A DNA stretch of 64,000 bases, taken from the NCBI RefSeq assembly GCF_016648105.1, contig NZ_JACVVE010000007.1, positions 1 to 64,000 on the forward strand, written 5' to 3'. Of this stretch, positions 40,236 through 49,989 are shown in pieces (within the stretch, counting starts at the first letter, position 1; every line of letters starts with the position of its first letter). The translations under genes were made by a program, and so were the position numbers. Source of the stretch: Pseudomonas sp. S31 (GTDB lineage Bacteria; Pseudomonadota; Gammaproteobacteria; Pseudomonadales; Pseudomonadaceae). Below the pieces are notes generated by a model. That model did no database searches. It was not told where the DNA came from and worked only from the letters and a program-made list of their open reading frames with translations.

Positions 40236-41264
40236 CTATCGAGGCGCCAACTCGTTCAGGTGTCGGGCGACCGCGATCCATGCACCGATATACCCTAACA
40301 AGACCGCTCCGATCAAGAGAGAAAGACCATCGGAGGCCGGCACCCCACCCAGGGCGAAGTCACTGCCATACAGCCCCGACAGCCCTACCACCGCCTCGTT
40401 CAGCCAGCTCAGGCCGAACGCCAGGATACCCCAGGCCAACACACCCGCGCCCAGGCCGTACAAGGCGCCCATGTACAGGAAGGGCCGGCGTACGTAGCTG
40501 TCGGTGCCGCCGACCAGCTTGATCACTTCGATCTCGGTGCGGCGGTTTTCGATATGTAGACGAATTGTGTTACCGATTACTAACAGCAGCGCGGAAATCA
40601 GCATCACGGCCAGGCCGAAGACGAAGCGGTCACCCAGTTTCAAGATGGCGGCCAGGCGCTCGACCCAGACCAAGTCCAGCTGCGCCACCTCGACCCGCGG
40701 CAATTCGGCCAGGCGCTGGCGCAAGGCCTCCAGGGCCGGCTTGTCGACCTCGGTGGGCGTCACCACCACCACGCCCGGCAGCGGATTGTCCGGTAGCTCG
40801 CGCAGGGCCTCGCCCAGGCCCGACTGCTGCTGGAACTCGTCCAGGGCCTGCTCGCGGCTGACATACTGGGCATCGGCCACGCCCGGCATGCCCTTGATCT
40901 CGTCCCGCAGCGCCTCGCCTTCGCGGCTGCCCGCATCGAGCTTGAGGTACAGCGAGATCTGCGCAGCCCGCTGCCAGGAGCCGCCGAGCTTCTCGACGTT
41001 TTTCAGCAGCAGCGACAGGCCCATGGGCATGCTCAGGGCAACCGCCATCACCAGGCAGGTGAAGAAGCTGCCGATCGGCTGCTTGCCCAGGCGGCGCAGG
41101 CTGTCGACCAGGCTGGCGCGATGGCTTTCCAGCCAGGCGTGCAGCAGCGTGCGGAAGTCCGGGCCGTCGTCGTCATGGTCGCCGCGCTTTTTCTTCGCCG
41201 GTTGCGGGTCGGCAGGCTTGGGCGCGACGCGTTCGGAAACCTTGGGTGTACGTGTAGTGCTCAT
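40236..41264 (-). CDS. ftsX: Cell-division ABC transporter permease FtsX
   Basis: A 342-residue inner-membrane protein that with FtsE activates periplasmic amidases at the septum. A charged cytoplasmic N-terminus (KKKRGDHDDDGPD) is followed by helix 1 (FTCLVMAVALSMPMGLSLLL), a large extracellular domain with the AISLYLKLDA and QYVSREQALDEF segments, then three more helices with the FtsX/MacB motif around ENRRTEIEVIKLVGGTDSYVRRPFLYMG. The start overlaps ftsE by four bases. Confidence 0.95.
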   Translation of the reverse strand: MSTTRTPKVSERVAPKPADPQPAKKKRGDHDDDGPDFRTLLHAWLESHRASLVDSLRRLGKQPIGSFFTCLVMAVALSMPMGLSLLLKNVEKLGGSWQRAAQISLYLKLDAGSREGEALRDEIKGMPGVADAQYVSREQALDEFQQQSGLGEALRELPDNPLPGVVVVTPTEVDKPALEALRQRLAELPRVEVAQLDLVWVERLAAILKLGDRFVFGLAVMLISALLLVIGNTIRLHIENRRTEIEVIKLVGGTDSYVRRPFLYMGALYGLGAGVLAWGILAFGLSWLNEAVVGLSGLYGSDFALGGVPASDGLSLLIGAVLLGYIGAWIAVARHLNELAPR

Positions 41265-41932
41265 TGCCCGGCCTCCCCATCGCCGATCAGACGACCGCGC
41301 TGCAGGGTCAGCATGCGGTGGCGCATGCGCGCAATCAGTGCCAGGTCGTGGCTGGCGATCAGAACCGTGGTGCCGAGGCGGTTGATGTCCTCGAACACGC
41401 CCATGATCTCTGCGGCCAGACGCGGGTCGAGGTTACCCGTGGGTTCGTCGGCCAGCAGCAGGGCTGGCTGGTGGACGATCGCACGGGCAATGCCGACCCG
41501 TTGCTGCTGGCCGGTGGACAGGTCGGCCGGGAACAGCTCGCCCTTGTCGGCCAGCGACACGCGCTCGAGCGCCGAATCCACACGCTTGGTGATCTCGGCC
41601 TTGGACAGGCCGAGGATCTGCAGCGGCAGGGCGATGTTGTTGAACACGGTGCGGTCGAACAGCAGTTGGTGGTTCTGGAACACCACGCCAATCTGCCGGC
41701 GCAGGAACGGGATCTGCGCGTTGCTGATCTGGCCCAGGTCCTGCCCGGCCAGCATCAGCTTGCCGCTGGTCGGGCGCTCCATGGCCAGCAGCAGGCGCAG
41801 CAAGGTGCTCTTGCCGGCGCCGGAGTGCCCGGTGACGAACAGGAATTCGCCCCGGCGCGCCCGGAAACTCAGCTCGTGCAAGCCGACGTGGCCGTTGGGG
41901 TAGCGCTTGGCAACCTGTTCGAATCGGATCAT
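41261..41932 (-). CDS. ftsE: Cell-division ABC transporter ATPase FtsE
   Basis: A 223-residue cytoplasmic ATPase partner of FtsX. Walker A is GHSGAGKST (near 36-44), the signature is LSTGQQQRVGIARAI, Walker B is LLLADEPTGNLD, and the H-loop is IASHDLALI. Both ends overlap the neighbours by four bases (ftsY upstream, ftsX downstream), typical of a translationally coupled division operon. Confidence 0.97.
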   Translation of the reverse strand: MIRFEQVAKRYPNGHVGLHELSFRARRGEFLFVTGHSGAGKSTLLRLLLAMERPTSGKLMLAGQDLGQISNAQIPFLRRQIGVVFQNHQLLFDRTVFNNIALPLQILGLSKAEITKRVDSALERVSLADKGELFPADLSTGQQQRVGIARAIVHQPALLLADEPTGNLDPRLAAEIMGVFEDINRLGTTVLIASHDLALIARMRHRMLTLQRGRLIGDGEAGQ

Positions 41933-43434
41933 GGGTGCTCCCGCTCGGCAAACAGGGCTTTGACGAAAGGCTCGGCCTCGAACGTGCGCAGGTCGTCGAT
42001 GCCCTCGCCGACGCCGATGAAGCGAATCGGCAGCTTGAACTGCTTGGCCAGGGCGAAGATCACCCCGCCCTTGGCGGTGCCGTCCAGCTTGGTCAGGGCC
42101 AGGCCGGTCAGCTCGACGCTCTGGTTGAAATACTTGGCCTGGCTGATGGCGTTCTGGCCGGTGCCGGCATCGAGTACCAGCAGCACCTCATGGGGTGCCT
42201 CGGCGTCGAGCTTGCCGATCACCCGGCGCACCTTCTTCAGTTCTTCCATCAGGTTGTCTTTGGTGTGCAGGCGACCGGCGGTGTCGGCGATCAGCACGTC
42301 GACGCCGCGGGCCTTGGCGGCCTGCACGGCATCGAAGATCACCGAAGCGGAGTCGGCACCGGTGTGCTGGGCAATCACCGGGATCTGGTTGCGCTCGCCC
42401 CAGACCTGCAACTGCTCGACAGCGGCGGCACGGAAGGTGTCGCCAGCGGCGAGCATGACCTTCTTGCCTTCGAGCTGCAGCTTCTTGGCCAGCTTGCCGA
42501 TGGTGGTGGTCTTGCCGGCACCGTTCACGCCGACCACGAGGATCACGTAGGGCTTGTTCTGCGCCTCGACCTTCAGCGGCTGCTCGACCGGACGCAACAG
42601 CGCGGCCAGTTCATCCTGCAGCGACTGATACAACGCATCGGCATCGGCCAGCTGCTTGCGGGCCACCTTCTGGGTCAGGTTCTGGACGATCGCCGAGGTG
42701 GCCTCGACGCCGACGTCGGCGGTCAGCAGGCGGGTCTCGATTTCGTCGAGCAGGTCATCATCGATGACCTTCTTGCCCAGGAACAGGCTGGCCATGCCCT
42801 CGCCGATGCTGGCGCTGGTCTTCGACAGGCCCTGTTTCAGGCGAGCGAAGAAGCCGAGCTTGGATTGCTCTGCAGAGGCCGGGGCCGGGGCCGGCTCAGC
42901 GGCGGCAACGGCCACCGGCTCGGGTGCCGGGCGCTCCGGGATGGCTGGTGGGGCCTTGGGTTCGAGGTCCGGTACCAGGGCGACCGGTTCCTCGGCGACC
43001 GGCAGGACCAGGTTGCTGACGGGCGGCTCGACCAGATGGGTTTCGGCGGCTGGCGTGACGACAGCTACCGGGGCAGCCTCCGGAGGCTGGATCGGCTCAG
43101 GGGCCTCAGGCGCCGCCGGGATCTCTGGCGCAGCGTGCACCGCAGGTGCCTCGGGCGTGGCCGGAACGGGCGTAGGTACCTCGGCCACCGGTGCCGCCGG
43201 AGCAGGCACAGGCACTTCGGCCACCGGCTCGGGCGGAACAGGCGCAGGCACCTCGGCCACCGGCTCGGCTGGAGCAGGCGCAACGTGCGGCGCTACCTGC
43301 TCTGCAGGTTGCGATTCAGGGGTTTGTGGCTGTTCGGCGACAGGTTGCTGCGGCTTCTTGCGAAACCAGCTGAACAGGCCTTTTTTCTCGCCAGCCTCGG
43401 CCGGCGCTTTTTTGTCGTCGTTGGAACCAAACAT
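41929..43434 (-). CDS. ftsY: Signal recognition particle receptor FtsY
   Basis: A 501-residue GTPase that docks SRP-ribosome complexes at the membrane. The basic/amphipathic N-terminus ([10 protein letters not shown]) is followed by a long acidic Pro/Ala/Val-rich A domain (about 35-200) with three 12-residue repeats, then the N domain ([26 protein letters not shown]) and the G domain: [46 protein letters not shown] and [10 protein letters not shown], ending [18 protein letters not shown]. It opens the ftsY-ftsE-ftsX operon; the promoter is in the 231-base divergent gap. Confidence 0.97.
   Translation of the reverse strand: MFGSNDDKKAPAEAGEKKGLFSWFRKKPQQPVAEQPQTPESQPAEQVAPHVAPAPAEPVAEVPAPVPPEPVAEVPVPAPAAPVAEVPTPVPATPEAPAVHAAPEIPAAPEAPEPIQPPEAAPVAVVTPAAETHLVEPPVSNLVLPVAEEPVALVPDLEPKAPPAIPERPAPEPVAVAAAEPAPAPASAEQSKLGFFARLKQGLSKTSASIGEGMASLFLGKKVIDDDLLDEIETRLLTADVGVEATSAIVQNLTQKVARKQLADADALYQSLQDELAALLRPVEQPLKVEAQNKPYVILVVGVNGAGKTTTIGKLAKKLQLEGKKVMLAAGDTFRAAAVEQLQVWGERNQIPVIAQHTGADSASVIFDAVQAAKARGVDVLIADTAGRLHTKDNLMEELKKVRRVIGKLDAEAPHEVLLVLDAGTGQNAISQAKYFNQSVELTGLALTKLDGTAKGGVIFALAKQFKLPIRFIGVGEGIDDLRTFEAEPFVKALFAEREHP
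43159..43266 (-). repeat. 36-bp tandem repeat in ftsY A domain
   Basis: Three consecutive 12-residue units ([36 protein letters not shown]; residues 57-92) are encoded by near-identical 36-base units. A simple tandem of this kind can expand or contract by slippage or recombination. Confidence 0.75.
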
Positions 43435-43665
43435 GGAAGACGGCTATCTCAGGGTAGCGATGGGCCAGCATTGGCGCATCAGGAATTCTCTAAACGCAGA
43501 ACAGACTATCTTGAATCCGGCTGGTTCATGCGCAATGTTTTGTCGTAGGGTCCTGTGGGCCAGAACGGCGACAGGCATGGTCGCCAGGCAACCGGATCAG
43601 TATCCTAGCACCTCCTGGCCCGCCGACGCTAAACCCAGCGGGCCGCCGAACAGGTCAAACACCGT

Positions 43666-45021
43666 ATGAATGCTCTAGCCCGCCGCGCCGCTGGCCTGCT
43701 ACTCAGCACGCTCTGCCTGCCACTGGCCGCCATCGCCGCCGATGTGCAGCCGACCCACGAATTCATCCTCGACAACGGCCTCAAGGTGGTCGTGCGCGAG
43801 GACCACCGCGCGCCGGTGGTGGTCTCGCAGATCTGGTACAAGGTCGGCTCCAGCTACGAGACGCCCGGCCAGACCGGCCTGTCCCACGCCCTGGAGCACA
43901 TGATGTTCAAGGGTAGCGCCAAGGTCGGCCCCGGCGAAGCCTCGCGCATCCTGCGCGACCTGGGCGCCGAGGAAAACGCCTTCACCAGCGACGACTACAC
44001 CGCCTACTACCAGGTATTGGCCCGCGACCGTCTGCCGGTTGCCCTGGAGCTCGAGGCCGACCGCCTGGCCAGCCTGCGCCTGCCGGCCGACGAATTCAGC
44101 CGCGAGATCGAAGTCATCAAGGAAGAGCGCCGCCTGCGTACCGACGACCAGCCCAGCGCCAAGGCCTTCGAGCTGTTCCGCGCCATGGCCTACCCAGCCA
44201 GTGGCTATCACACGCCGACCATCGGCTGGATGGCCGACCTCGAACGCATGAAAGTCGAGGAACTGCGCCACTGGTACGAATCCTGGTACGTGCCGAACAA
44301 CGCCACCTTGGTGGTGGTCGGCGATGTCACCGCCGACGAGGTCAAGGGCCTGGCGCAGAAGTACTTCGGCGCCATCCCCAAGCGCGCCACGCCGCCAGCC
44401 AAGTTGCCACTGGAGCTGGCCGAGCCGGGCCACCGCCTGCTCACGCTGCATGTGCGCACCCAGCTGCCGAGCCTGATCTACGGCTTCAACGTGCCAGGCC
44501 TGGCTACCGCCAAGGAACCCCGTACCGTGCACGCCCTGCGCCTGATCTCGGCGCTGCTCGACGGCGGCTACAGCGCACGCATGCCGGCCCGCCTGGAACG
44601 CGACCAGGAACTGGTCGCCGGCGCCTCGTCTAGCTACAACGCCTTCACCCGCGGTGACAGCCTGTTCATGATCTCGGCCACGCCGAACGTGCAGAAGCAG
44701 AAGACCCTGGCCGATGTCGAAAAAGGCATCTGGCAACTGCTCGATGAACTCAAGACCACCCCGCCGAGCGCCGAGGAGCTCGAACGCGTTCGTGCCCAGG
44801 TGATCGCCGGCCTGGTCTTCGACCGCGACTCCATCAGCAGCCAGGCCACCACCATCGGCCAACTGGAGACGGTCGGCCTGTCCTGGAAGTTGATCGACAG
44901 CGAGCTGGACGAGCTCAAGCGCGTGACCCCGCAGGACATCCAGAACGCCGCGCGCACCTATTTCACCCGCGAACGCCTGAGCGTTGCCCATGTACTGCCC
45001 GAGGAGTCCGCTCATGAGTGA
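43666..45021 (+). CDS. M16 zinc peptidase, catalytic subunit type
   Basis: A 451-residue secreted insulinase-family protein. The signal peptide ends AAIAA near residue 24. The inverted zinc motif HxxEH is intact as HALEHMMFKG, with the downstream metal Glu in EIEVIKEERRLR. Inactive-domain repeats and the closing R/Y-type substrate segment (YNAFTRGDSLFMI) follow. Substrates are unknown; family members degrade peptides in the periplasm. Its stop overlaps the start of a second M16 gene by eight bases, so the two likely form a heterodimer. Confidence 0.92.
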   Translation: MNALARRAAGLLLSTLCLPLAAIAADVQPTHEFILDNGLKVVVREDHRAPVVVSQIWYKVGSSYETPGQTGLSHALEHMMFKGSAKVGPGEASRILRDLGAEENAFTSDDYTAYYQVLARDRLPVALELEADRLASLRLPADEFSREIEVIKEERRLRTDDQPSAKAFELFRAMAYPASGYHTPTIGWMADLERMKVEELRHWYESWYVPNNATLVVVGDVTADEVKGLAQKYFGAIPKRATPPAKLPLELAEPGHRLLTLHVRTQLPSLIYGFNVPGLATAKEPRTVHALRLISALLDGGYSARMPARLERDQELVAGASSSYNAFTRGDSLFMISATPNVQKQKTLADVEKGIWQLLDELKTTPPSAEELERVRAQVIAGLVFDRDSISSQATTIGQLETVGLSWKLIDSELDELKRVTPQDIQNAARTYFTRERLSVAHVLPEESAHE

Positions 45022-46498
45022 TCGCAGCGCACCACGCTACACCCTGATCGGGACCGGCATCATCGCCCTCGTAGTGGCCGTGGCCGCGGTGCTGGCGCGC
45101 CCGGCCCACGCCGAGGCCCAGAGCAGCGCCGCGCGCCCGGCCAACACCCTGCAGTCGCTGGCCGAGCTGGACGGCAAGGCGCCCAGCCGGCGCCAGTTGA
45201 ACATCCAGAACTGGACCACCGCCGAAGGGGCCCGCGTGCTGTTCGTCGAGGCCCGCGAACTGCCGATGTTCGACCTGCGCGTGACCTTCGCCGCCGGCAG
45301 CAGTCAGGACGGCAACACGCCGGGCCTGGCCACCCTGACCAACGCCATGCTCAACGAGGGCGTGGCCGGCAAGGACGTGACCGCCATCGCCGAAGGCTTC
45401 GAAAGCCTCGGCGCGGACTTCGGCAACGGCTCCTACCGGGACATGGCCGTGGCCTCGCTGCGCAGCCTCAGCGCCAAGGACAAGCGTGAGCCGGCGCTCA
45501 AGCTGTTCGCCGAGGTGGCCGGCAAGCCGACCTTCCCCGAGGACGCGCTCAAGCGCATCAAGAACCAACTGCTGGCCGGTTTCGAGTACGAGAAGCAGAA
45601 CCCCGGCAAGATCGCCGGCAAGGCGCTGTTCGCCAAGCTCTACGGCGACCATCCTTACGCCCACCCCAGCGACGGCACCGCCGAAAGCATTCCCGGCATC
45701 ACCCTGGAGCAACTGCGCGCCTTCCACGCCAAGGCCTACAGCGCCGGCAACGCGGTCATCGCGCTGGTCGGCGACCTCAGCCGCAGCGAGGCTGAGGCGG
45801 TCGCCGCCCAGGTTTCCGCCGCCCTGCCCAAGGGCCCGGCGCTGGCCGCCCCGGCCGAGCCGGCCGAACCCAAGGCGGGCATGACCCACATCGACTTCCC
45901 CAGCAAGCAGACCCACTTGATGCTCGCCGAGCTCGGCATCGACCGCCAGGACCCGGACTGGCCGGCCCTGTCGCTGGGCAACCAGATCCTCGGCGGCGGC
46001 GCGTTCGGCACCCGGCTGATGAGCGAGGTACGGGAGAAACGCGGCCTGACCTACGGCGTGTACTCGGTGTTCAGCCCGATGCAGGTGCGCGGCCCGTTCA
46101 TGATCAACCTGCAGACCCGCGCCGAACTCAGCGAAGGCACTCTGAAACTGGTCCAGGGTATCCTTGGCGACTACCTGAAGAACGGCCCGACCCAGCAGGA
46201 ACTCGACGACGCCAAACGTGAGCTGGCCGGCAGCTTCCCACTGTCGAACGCCAGCAATGCCAGCATCGTCGGCCAGCTGGGCGCCATCGGCTTCTACAAC
46301 CTGCCACTGACCTGGCTGGAAGACTTCATGCAGCAATCCCAGGCGCTGACCGTCGAGCAGGTCAAGGCGGCAATGAACAAGCACCTGGCCGCCGACAAGC
46401 TGGTGATCGTCACCGTCGGCCCGAAAGTGCCGCAGAAACCGCTGCCGGCCCCCACTGACAAACCCGCCGAGCAGCCGCTCGGCGTACCGGAGCACTAA
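45014..46498 (+). CDS. M16 peptidase-fold partner without zinc motif
   Basis: A 494-residue partner of the preceding protein. An N-terminal signal-anchor or signal peptide (TLIGTGIIALVVAVAAVLA, then AHA) comes first. The place where HxxEH should be reads LATLTNAMLNEGVAG, with no histidines, so it is presumably the non-catalytic subunit. The C-terminal half keeps the M16 substrate-grip residues (FGTRLMSEVREKRGLTYGVYSVF). Start at 45014 from overlap with the upstream stop; one base is shared with rsmD at the end (TAATG). Confidence 0.9.
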   Translation: MSDRSAPRYTLIGTGIIALVVAVAAVLARPAHAEAQSSAARPANTLQSLAELDGKAPSRRQLNIQNWTTAEGARVLFVEARELPMFDLRVTFAAGSSQDGNTPGLATLTNAMLNEGVAGKDVTAIAEGFESLGADFGNGSYRDMAVASLRSLSAKDKREPALKLFAEVAGKPTFPEDALKRIKNQLLAGFEYEKQNPGKIAGKALFAKLYGDHPYAHPSDGTAESIPGITLEQLRAFHAKAYSAGNAVIALVGDLSRSEAEAVAAQVSAALPKGPALAAPAEPAEPKAGMTHIDFPSKQTHLMLAELGIDRQDPDWPALSLGNQILGGGAFGTRLMSEVREKRGLTYGVYSVFSPMQVRGPFMINLQTRAELSEGTLKLVQGILGDYLKNGPTQQELDDAKRELAGSFPLSNASNASIVGQLGAIGFYNLPLTWLEDFMQQSQALTVEQVKAAMNKHLAADKLVIVTVGPKVPQKPLPAPTDKPAEQPLGVPEH

Positions 46499-47112
46499 TG
46501 CCGAGATCCACCCCTCCCGCGCGCCCGCAACCGGGCCAGAGCAAGGGCCAGGGCCACCTGCGCATCATCGCTGGCGAGTGGCGCAGCCGCCGCCTCGCGG
46601 TGCCGGATGGCGAAGGCCTGCGGCCGACGCCGGACCGCGTGCGCGAAACCCTGTTCAACTGGCTGGCCCCCTACATCGAAGGGGCCCGGGTGCTCGATGC
46701 CTTCACCGGTAGCGGCGCCCTGGTCCTGGAAGCATTGTCCCGCGGGGCCGAAGACGCTGTGGCGCTGGACAGCAATCCGGCGGCCATCGCCAACCTCAAG
46801 AACAACCTCGAGATCCTCCGCTGCCCGCGCGGGCAGATCCTCCAGAGCGACGCCTTGCGCTACCTGCAGGGCCCGGCCAAGCAGCAATTCGACCTGGTAT
46901 TCCTCGACCCGCCGTTCCACCAGGACCTACTGGCCAATACCTGCACCTTGCTGGAACAGAACCAGTGGCTGCGCGACCAGGCCTGGATCTACACCGAGAG
47001 CGAGGCCGCCCCGTCGAGCCTGGCGATGCCCGGCAACTGGCGCCTGCACCGCGAGAAGAAGACCGGCCAGGTGCATTACGCCTTATGGCAACGGGCCGCT
47101 ACCGACCAATAG
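46498..47112 (+). CDS. rsmD: 16S rRNA (guanine-966-N2)-methyltransferase
   Basis: A 204-residue SAM-dependent enzyme methylating G966 of 16S rRNA during 30S assembly. Sequence landmarks: LRIIAGEWRSRRLAVPDGEGLRPTPDRVRETLFNWL, motif I LDAFTGSGALVLEALSRGA, and the catalytic LVFLDPPFH (N-methyltransferase D-P-P-F). The ATG overlaps the upstream stop by one base. Confidence 0.96.
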   Translation: MPRSTPPARPQPGQSKGQGHLRIIAGEWRSRRLAVPDGEGLRPTPDRVRETLFNWLAPYIEGARVLDAFTGSGALVLEALSRGAEDAVALDSNPAAIANLKNNLEILRCPRGQILQSDALRYLQGPAKQQFDLVFLDPPFHQDLLANTCTLLEQNQWLRDQAWIYTESEAAPSSLAMPGNWRLHREKKTGQVHYALWQRAATDQ

Positions 47113-47172
47113 CGCAGGTACGGCGGTGGGGTTTCGTGGCACTCTAGGCAGGCACACCGAGAGTCGCCCAAC

Positions 47173-48165
47173 ATGCCCAGCCTCACCGCCACTTTCCGTC
47201 CGGCCACCGGCCTGTCCAATCCCCACCTGCAGACCTTGTGGGGGCCGCTGTGGCGCAAGCTGCCGAAGCTCGAGCGCAACCGCGAACGCCTGTGGCTGGC
47301 CGACGGCGACTTCCTCGATCTCGACTGGCACGGCTCGCACCAGGCCGATGCACCACTGGTGCTGGTGCTGCATGGCCTTACCGGCTCGTCCCACTCACCC
47401 TATGTCAAAGGCTTGCAGCAGTCGCTGCAGGCTCGCGGCTGGGCCAGCGTCGCGCTGAACTGGCGCGGGTGCTCGGGCGAACCGAACCTGTTGCCACGCA
47501 GCTACCACTCGGGTGCCAGCGAGGACCTGGCCGAGGTGGTGGCGCATCTACGTGCCCAGCGTCCGCTGGCCCCGCTGTACGCTGTCGGGTATTCGCTGGG
47601 CGGCAACGTGTTGCTCAAGTATCTGGGTGAAAGCGCTGCTGCGAGCGGGCTGGAGGCAGCCGTGGCGGTGTCGGTACCGTTTCGCCTGGACCAATGCGCC
47701 GACCGCATCGGCCAGGGCTTTTCCAAGGTCTACCAGGCGCACTTCATGCGCGAGATGCTTGCCTACGTGCAGCTCAAGCAGCGCCACTTCCGCGACCAGG
47801 GGCATCACGAGAAGCTGGCCGCCCTCGACCGCCTGGGGCCGTTGCGCAACCTGCGCACGTTCTGGGACTTCGACGGCCGGGTGACCGCGCCGCTCAATGG
47901 CTTCAACGACGCCCAGGACTACTACCGCCGCTCATCGAGCCGCTACTTCCTGGGGCAGAACCGCACGCCGACGTTGATCATCCATTCCAGCGACGACCCA
48001 TTCGTGGCCGGCCACAGCCTGCCCACGGCAAGCGAACTGGCGCCGCGGACGCAGCTGGAGTTGCACCCACGGGGCGGCCATGTTGGCTTCGTCGAGGGCA
48101 GCCTGCGCAATCCGAGCTATTACCTGGAGCGGCGGATTCCGCAATGGTTGGTGGAAGGTCAGTGA
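47173..48165 (+). CDS. YheT-family alpha/beta hydrolase
   Basis: A 330-residue putative carboxylesterase. The family N-terminus is clear (FRPATGLSNPHLQTLWGPLWRK), with the oxyanion region VLHGLTGSSHSPYVKGLQ and WRGCSGEPNLLPRSYHSG. The nucleophile elbow is GYSLGGNVLLKYLG, the catalytic Asp is in IHSSDDPFV and the His in PRGGHVGFVEG. Natural substrate unknown. The start at 47173 has no strong ribosome site. A REP pair follows. Confidence 0.92.
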   Translation: MPSLTATFRPATGLSNPHLQTLWGPLWRKLPKLERNRERLWLADGDFLDLDWHGSHQADAPLVLVLHGLTGSSHSPYVKGLQQSLQARGWASVALNWRGCSGEPNLLPRSYHSGASEDLAEVVAHLRAQRPLAPLYAVGYSLGGNVLLKYLGESAAASGLEAAVAVSVPFRLDQCADRIGQGFSKVYQAHFMREMLAYVQLKQRHFRDQGHHEKLAALDRLGPLRNLRTFWDFDGRVTAPLNGFNDAQDYYRRSSSRYFLGQNRTPTLIIHSSDDPFVAGHSLPTASELAPRTQLELHPRGGHVGFVEGSLRNPSYYLERRIPQWLVEGQ

Positions 48166-48199
48166 TGTTACGGCGCTCGAGGCCGTAATGCTGTTCAGT

Positions 48200-48325
48200 T
48201 GGGGCTGCTTCGCAGCCCTTTCGCGGCACAAGGCCGCTCCTACAGGGGCCGCGTGAGCCTGTGAATGTTCGCGCGGTCGGTGTAGGAGCGGCCTTGTGCC
48301 GCGAAAGGGCCGCGAAGCGGCCCCA
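48200..48325. repeat. REP inverted pair (45-bp arms)
   Basis: Arms 48200-48244 and 48281-48325 are complementary at 43 of 45 positions, with a 36-base loop. Each contains the REP core GGCCGCTCCTACA and an outer GGGGC-GCTTCGC part. The right arm ends one base before the sulfurtransferase stop. Confidence 0.88.
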
Positions 48326-48326
48326 C

Positions 48327-49181
48327 TTACTCGCCAGTCGCCACACCATGCTTGGGATCATTGATCCACTCGCTCCACGACCCCGCATACAACCGACCCA
48401 GCGGATACCCCGCCAGCGCCAGGGCGAACAGGTTATGACAAGCCGTCACCCCTGACCCGCAATAGGCCACCAGTTGCTCCGGCGCGCGCCCTGCCAGTTT
48501 CTCGGCAAACCGCTGCTTGAGCAGTGCTGGCGCCAGGAAGCGTCCATCGGCCCCCAGGTTGTCGGTAAAGGCCGCGCACTGGGCGCCTGGGATATGCCCG
48601 GCGACCGGGTCGATCGGCTCCACTTCGCCACGAAAACGCGGCAGGGCTCGCGCATCGAGCAGGGTCAGGTCGGCACTGCCCAGGCGCTTGGCCAGGTGGT
48701 CGGCGTCGATCAACAACTTGGCGTCCGGTTGGCCGTTGAAAGTGCCCTCGCGCTTGGCCGGCGCATCCAGGCTCAGCGGCAGGTGTGCGGCGTGCCAGGC
48801 CTTGAGGCCGCCATCGAGAATCGCCACGCCGGTGCGCTTGCCCAACCACGCCAGCAGCCACCAGGCACGGGCCGCGAAGGCGCCGGGACCATCGTCGTAC
48901 AGCACCACTTCGCTGTCGTCGTCCAGGCCCCACTCGCGCAGGCGCTCGACCAGGCGGTGAGCGTCCGGCAGCGGGTGGCGCCCGGTCTTGCCCTTGCTGA
49001 CCGGGCCACTCAGGTCACGCTCCAGGTCGGCGAAATGCGCCCCAGCGATGTGGCCCTCGGCATAGCTGCGTTGGCCATAGTCGGCATCTTCCAGGGCAAA
49101 ACGACAATCGAGGATCACCAGCTTGGGCGAGCCCAGGCGCTCGGCCAGCTGCTGCGGGGTGATCAATTGCGCAAGGGGCAT
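48327..49181 (-). CDS. sseA: 3-mercaptopyruvate/thiosulfate sulfurtransferase
   Basis: A 284-residue protein with two rhodanese domains. The catalytic loop in the second domain reads CGSGVTA, the pattern of mercaptopyruvate sulfurtransferases; the first domain (LDCRFALEDADYG, AHFADLERDLSG) is non-catalytic. It transfers sulfur from mercaptopyruvate to thiols or cyanide. I start at the ATG at 49181 (MPLAQLITPQQL); the longer in-frame extension runs into the TetR gene. Confidence 0.9.
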   Translation of the reverse strand: MPLAQLITPQQLAERLGSPKLVILDCRFALEDADYGQRSYAEGHIAGAHFADLERDLSGPVSKGKTGRHPLPDAHRLVERLREWGLDDDSEVVLYDDGPGAFAARAWWLLAWLGKRTGVAILDGGLKAWHAAHLPLSLDAPAKREGTFNGQPDAKLLIDADHLAKRLGSADLTLLDARALPRFRGEVEPIDPVAGHIPGAQCAAFTDNLGADGRFLAPALLKQRFAEKLAGRAPEQLVAYCGSGVTACHNLFALALAGYPLGRLYAGSWSEWINDPKHGVATGE

Positions 49182-49216
49182 GACAATCTCCTGATCGATG
49201 ACTCGATAGCCCTGGC

Positions 49217-49882
49217 CTAGTGCTCCAGGGCCTGATTGAACGGAACGTGGAATTCCTCGCACAGCGCGTCCACCGCGCCGCGAGCAGTGGCGGTGACGAA
49301 GCCGAGCTCCAGCACCAGTACCTGGTAGACGCCTCGCTTGAAGGCTTCTTCACCCAGATGCGCGGAATGCTCCCGCGTGGTGCTGAGAAAGCGTACCCAC
49401 GAGGTCAGGACGATCCAGGCATTGATGGTCAACGATTCGATCTGCGCCGGCTCCATGGCCAGGATTCCGGCGTCGACGAAGCCGCGATAGATCGCCTGGC
49501 CCTGGCGCAGGCAGCGCTCGGAAAAGCGCCGGTAGCGGGCCGCGAGCTCCGGGTCGCTGTCGAGCAGGTGCTCCAGGTCGCGGTGCAGGAAGCGGTAGTT
49601 CCACATCCCCGCGAGCAGTGCCTTGAGGTAGAAGCGTTTGTCCTCGACCGTGGCCGCACGGCCCTGCGGCGGGCGCAGGAAACTGTCCACCAGCTCTTCG
49701 TACTGGCTGAACAGCAAGGCGATGATCGCCTGCTTGTTGGGGAAGTGGTAGTACAGGTTACCGGGCGAGATTTCCATGTGAGCGGCAATGTGGTTGGTGC
49801 TGACGCTGCGTTCACCCTGCTGGTTGAACAGCTCCAGGCTGTTGTGCACGATGCGCTCTCGGGTCTTCATGCGCGGGGCCAT
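49217..49882 (-). CDS. TetR-family transcriptional regulator
   Basis: A 221-residue repressor-type protein. The N-terminal helix-turn-helix is RERIVHNSLELFNQQGERSVSTNHIAAHMEISPGNLYYHFPNKQAII. The ligand domain is helical with many aromatics (FYLKALLAGMWNYRFLHRDLEHLL). It diverges from an aldehyde dehydrogenase gene with 151 bases between, so that gene is its likely target. The ligand could be an aldehyde or acyl compound; this is inference. Confidence 0.9.
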   Translation of the reverse strand: MAPRMKTRERIVHNSLELFNQQGERSVSTNHIAAHMEISPGNLYYHFPNKQAIIALLFSQYEELVDSFLRPPQGRAATVEDKRFYLKALLAGMWNYRFLHRDLEHLLDSDPELAARYRRFSERCLRQGQAIYRGFVDAGILAMEPAQIESLTINAWIVLTSWVRFLSTTREHSAHLGEEAFKRGVYQVLVLELGFVTATARGAVDALCEEFHVPFNQALEH

Positions 49883-49989
49883 GCTCAGCTCCCAGTCTGC
49901 AGGCTTTCGATGATGCAGCCATATTACGGTGGATCACACTGGGAATGCACCGTTCGACTGCGTGAAAAAATTCGCGCCAACGCGACATT

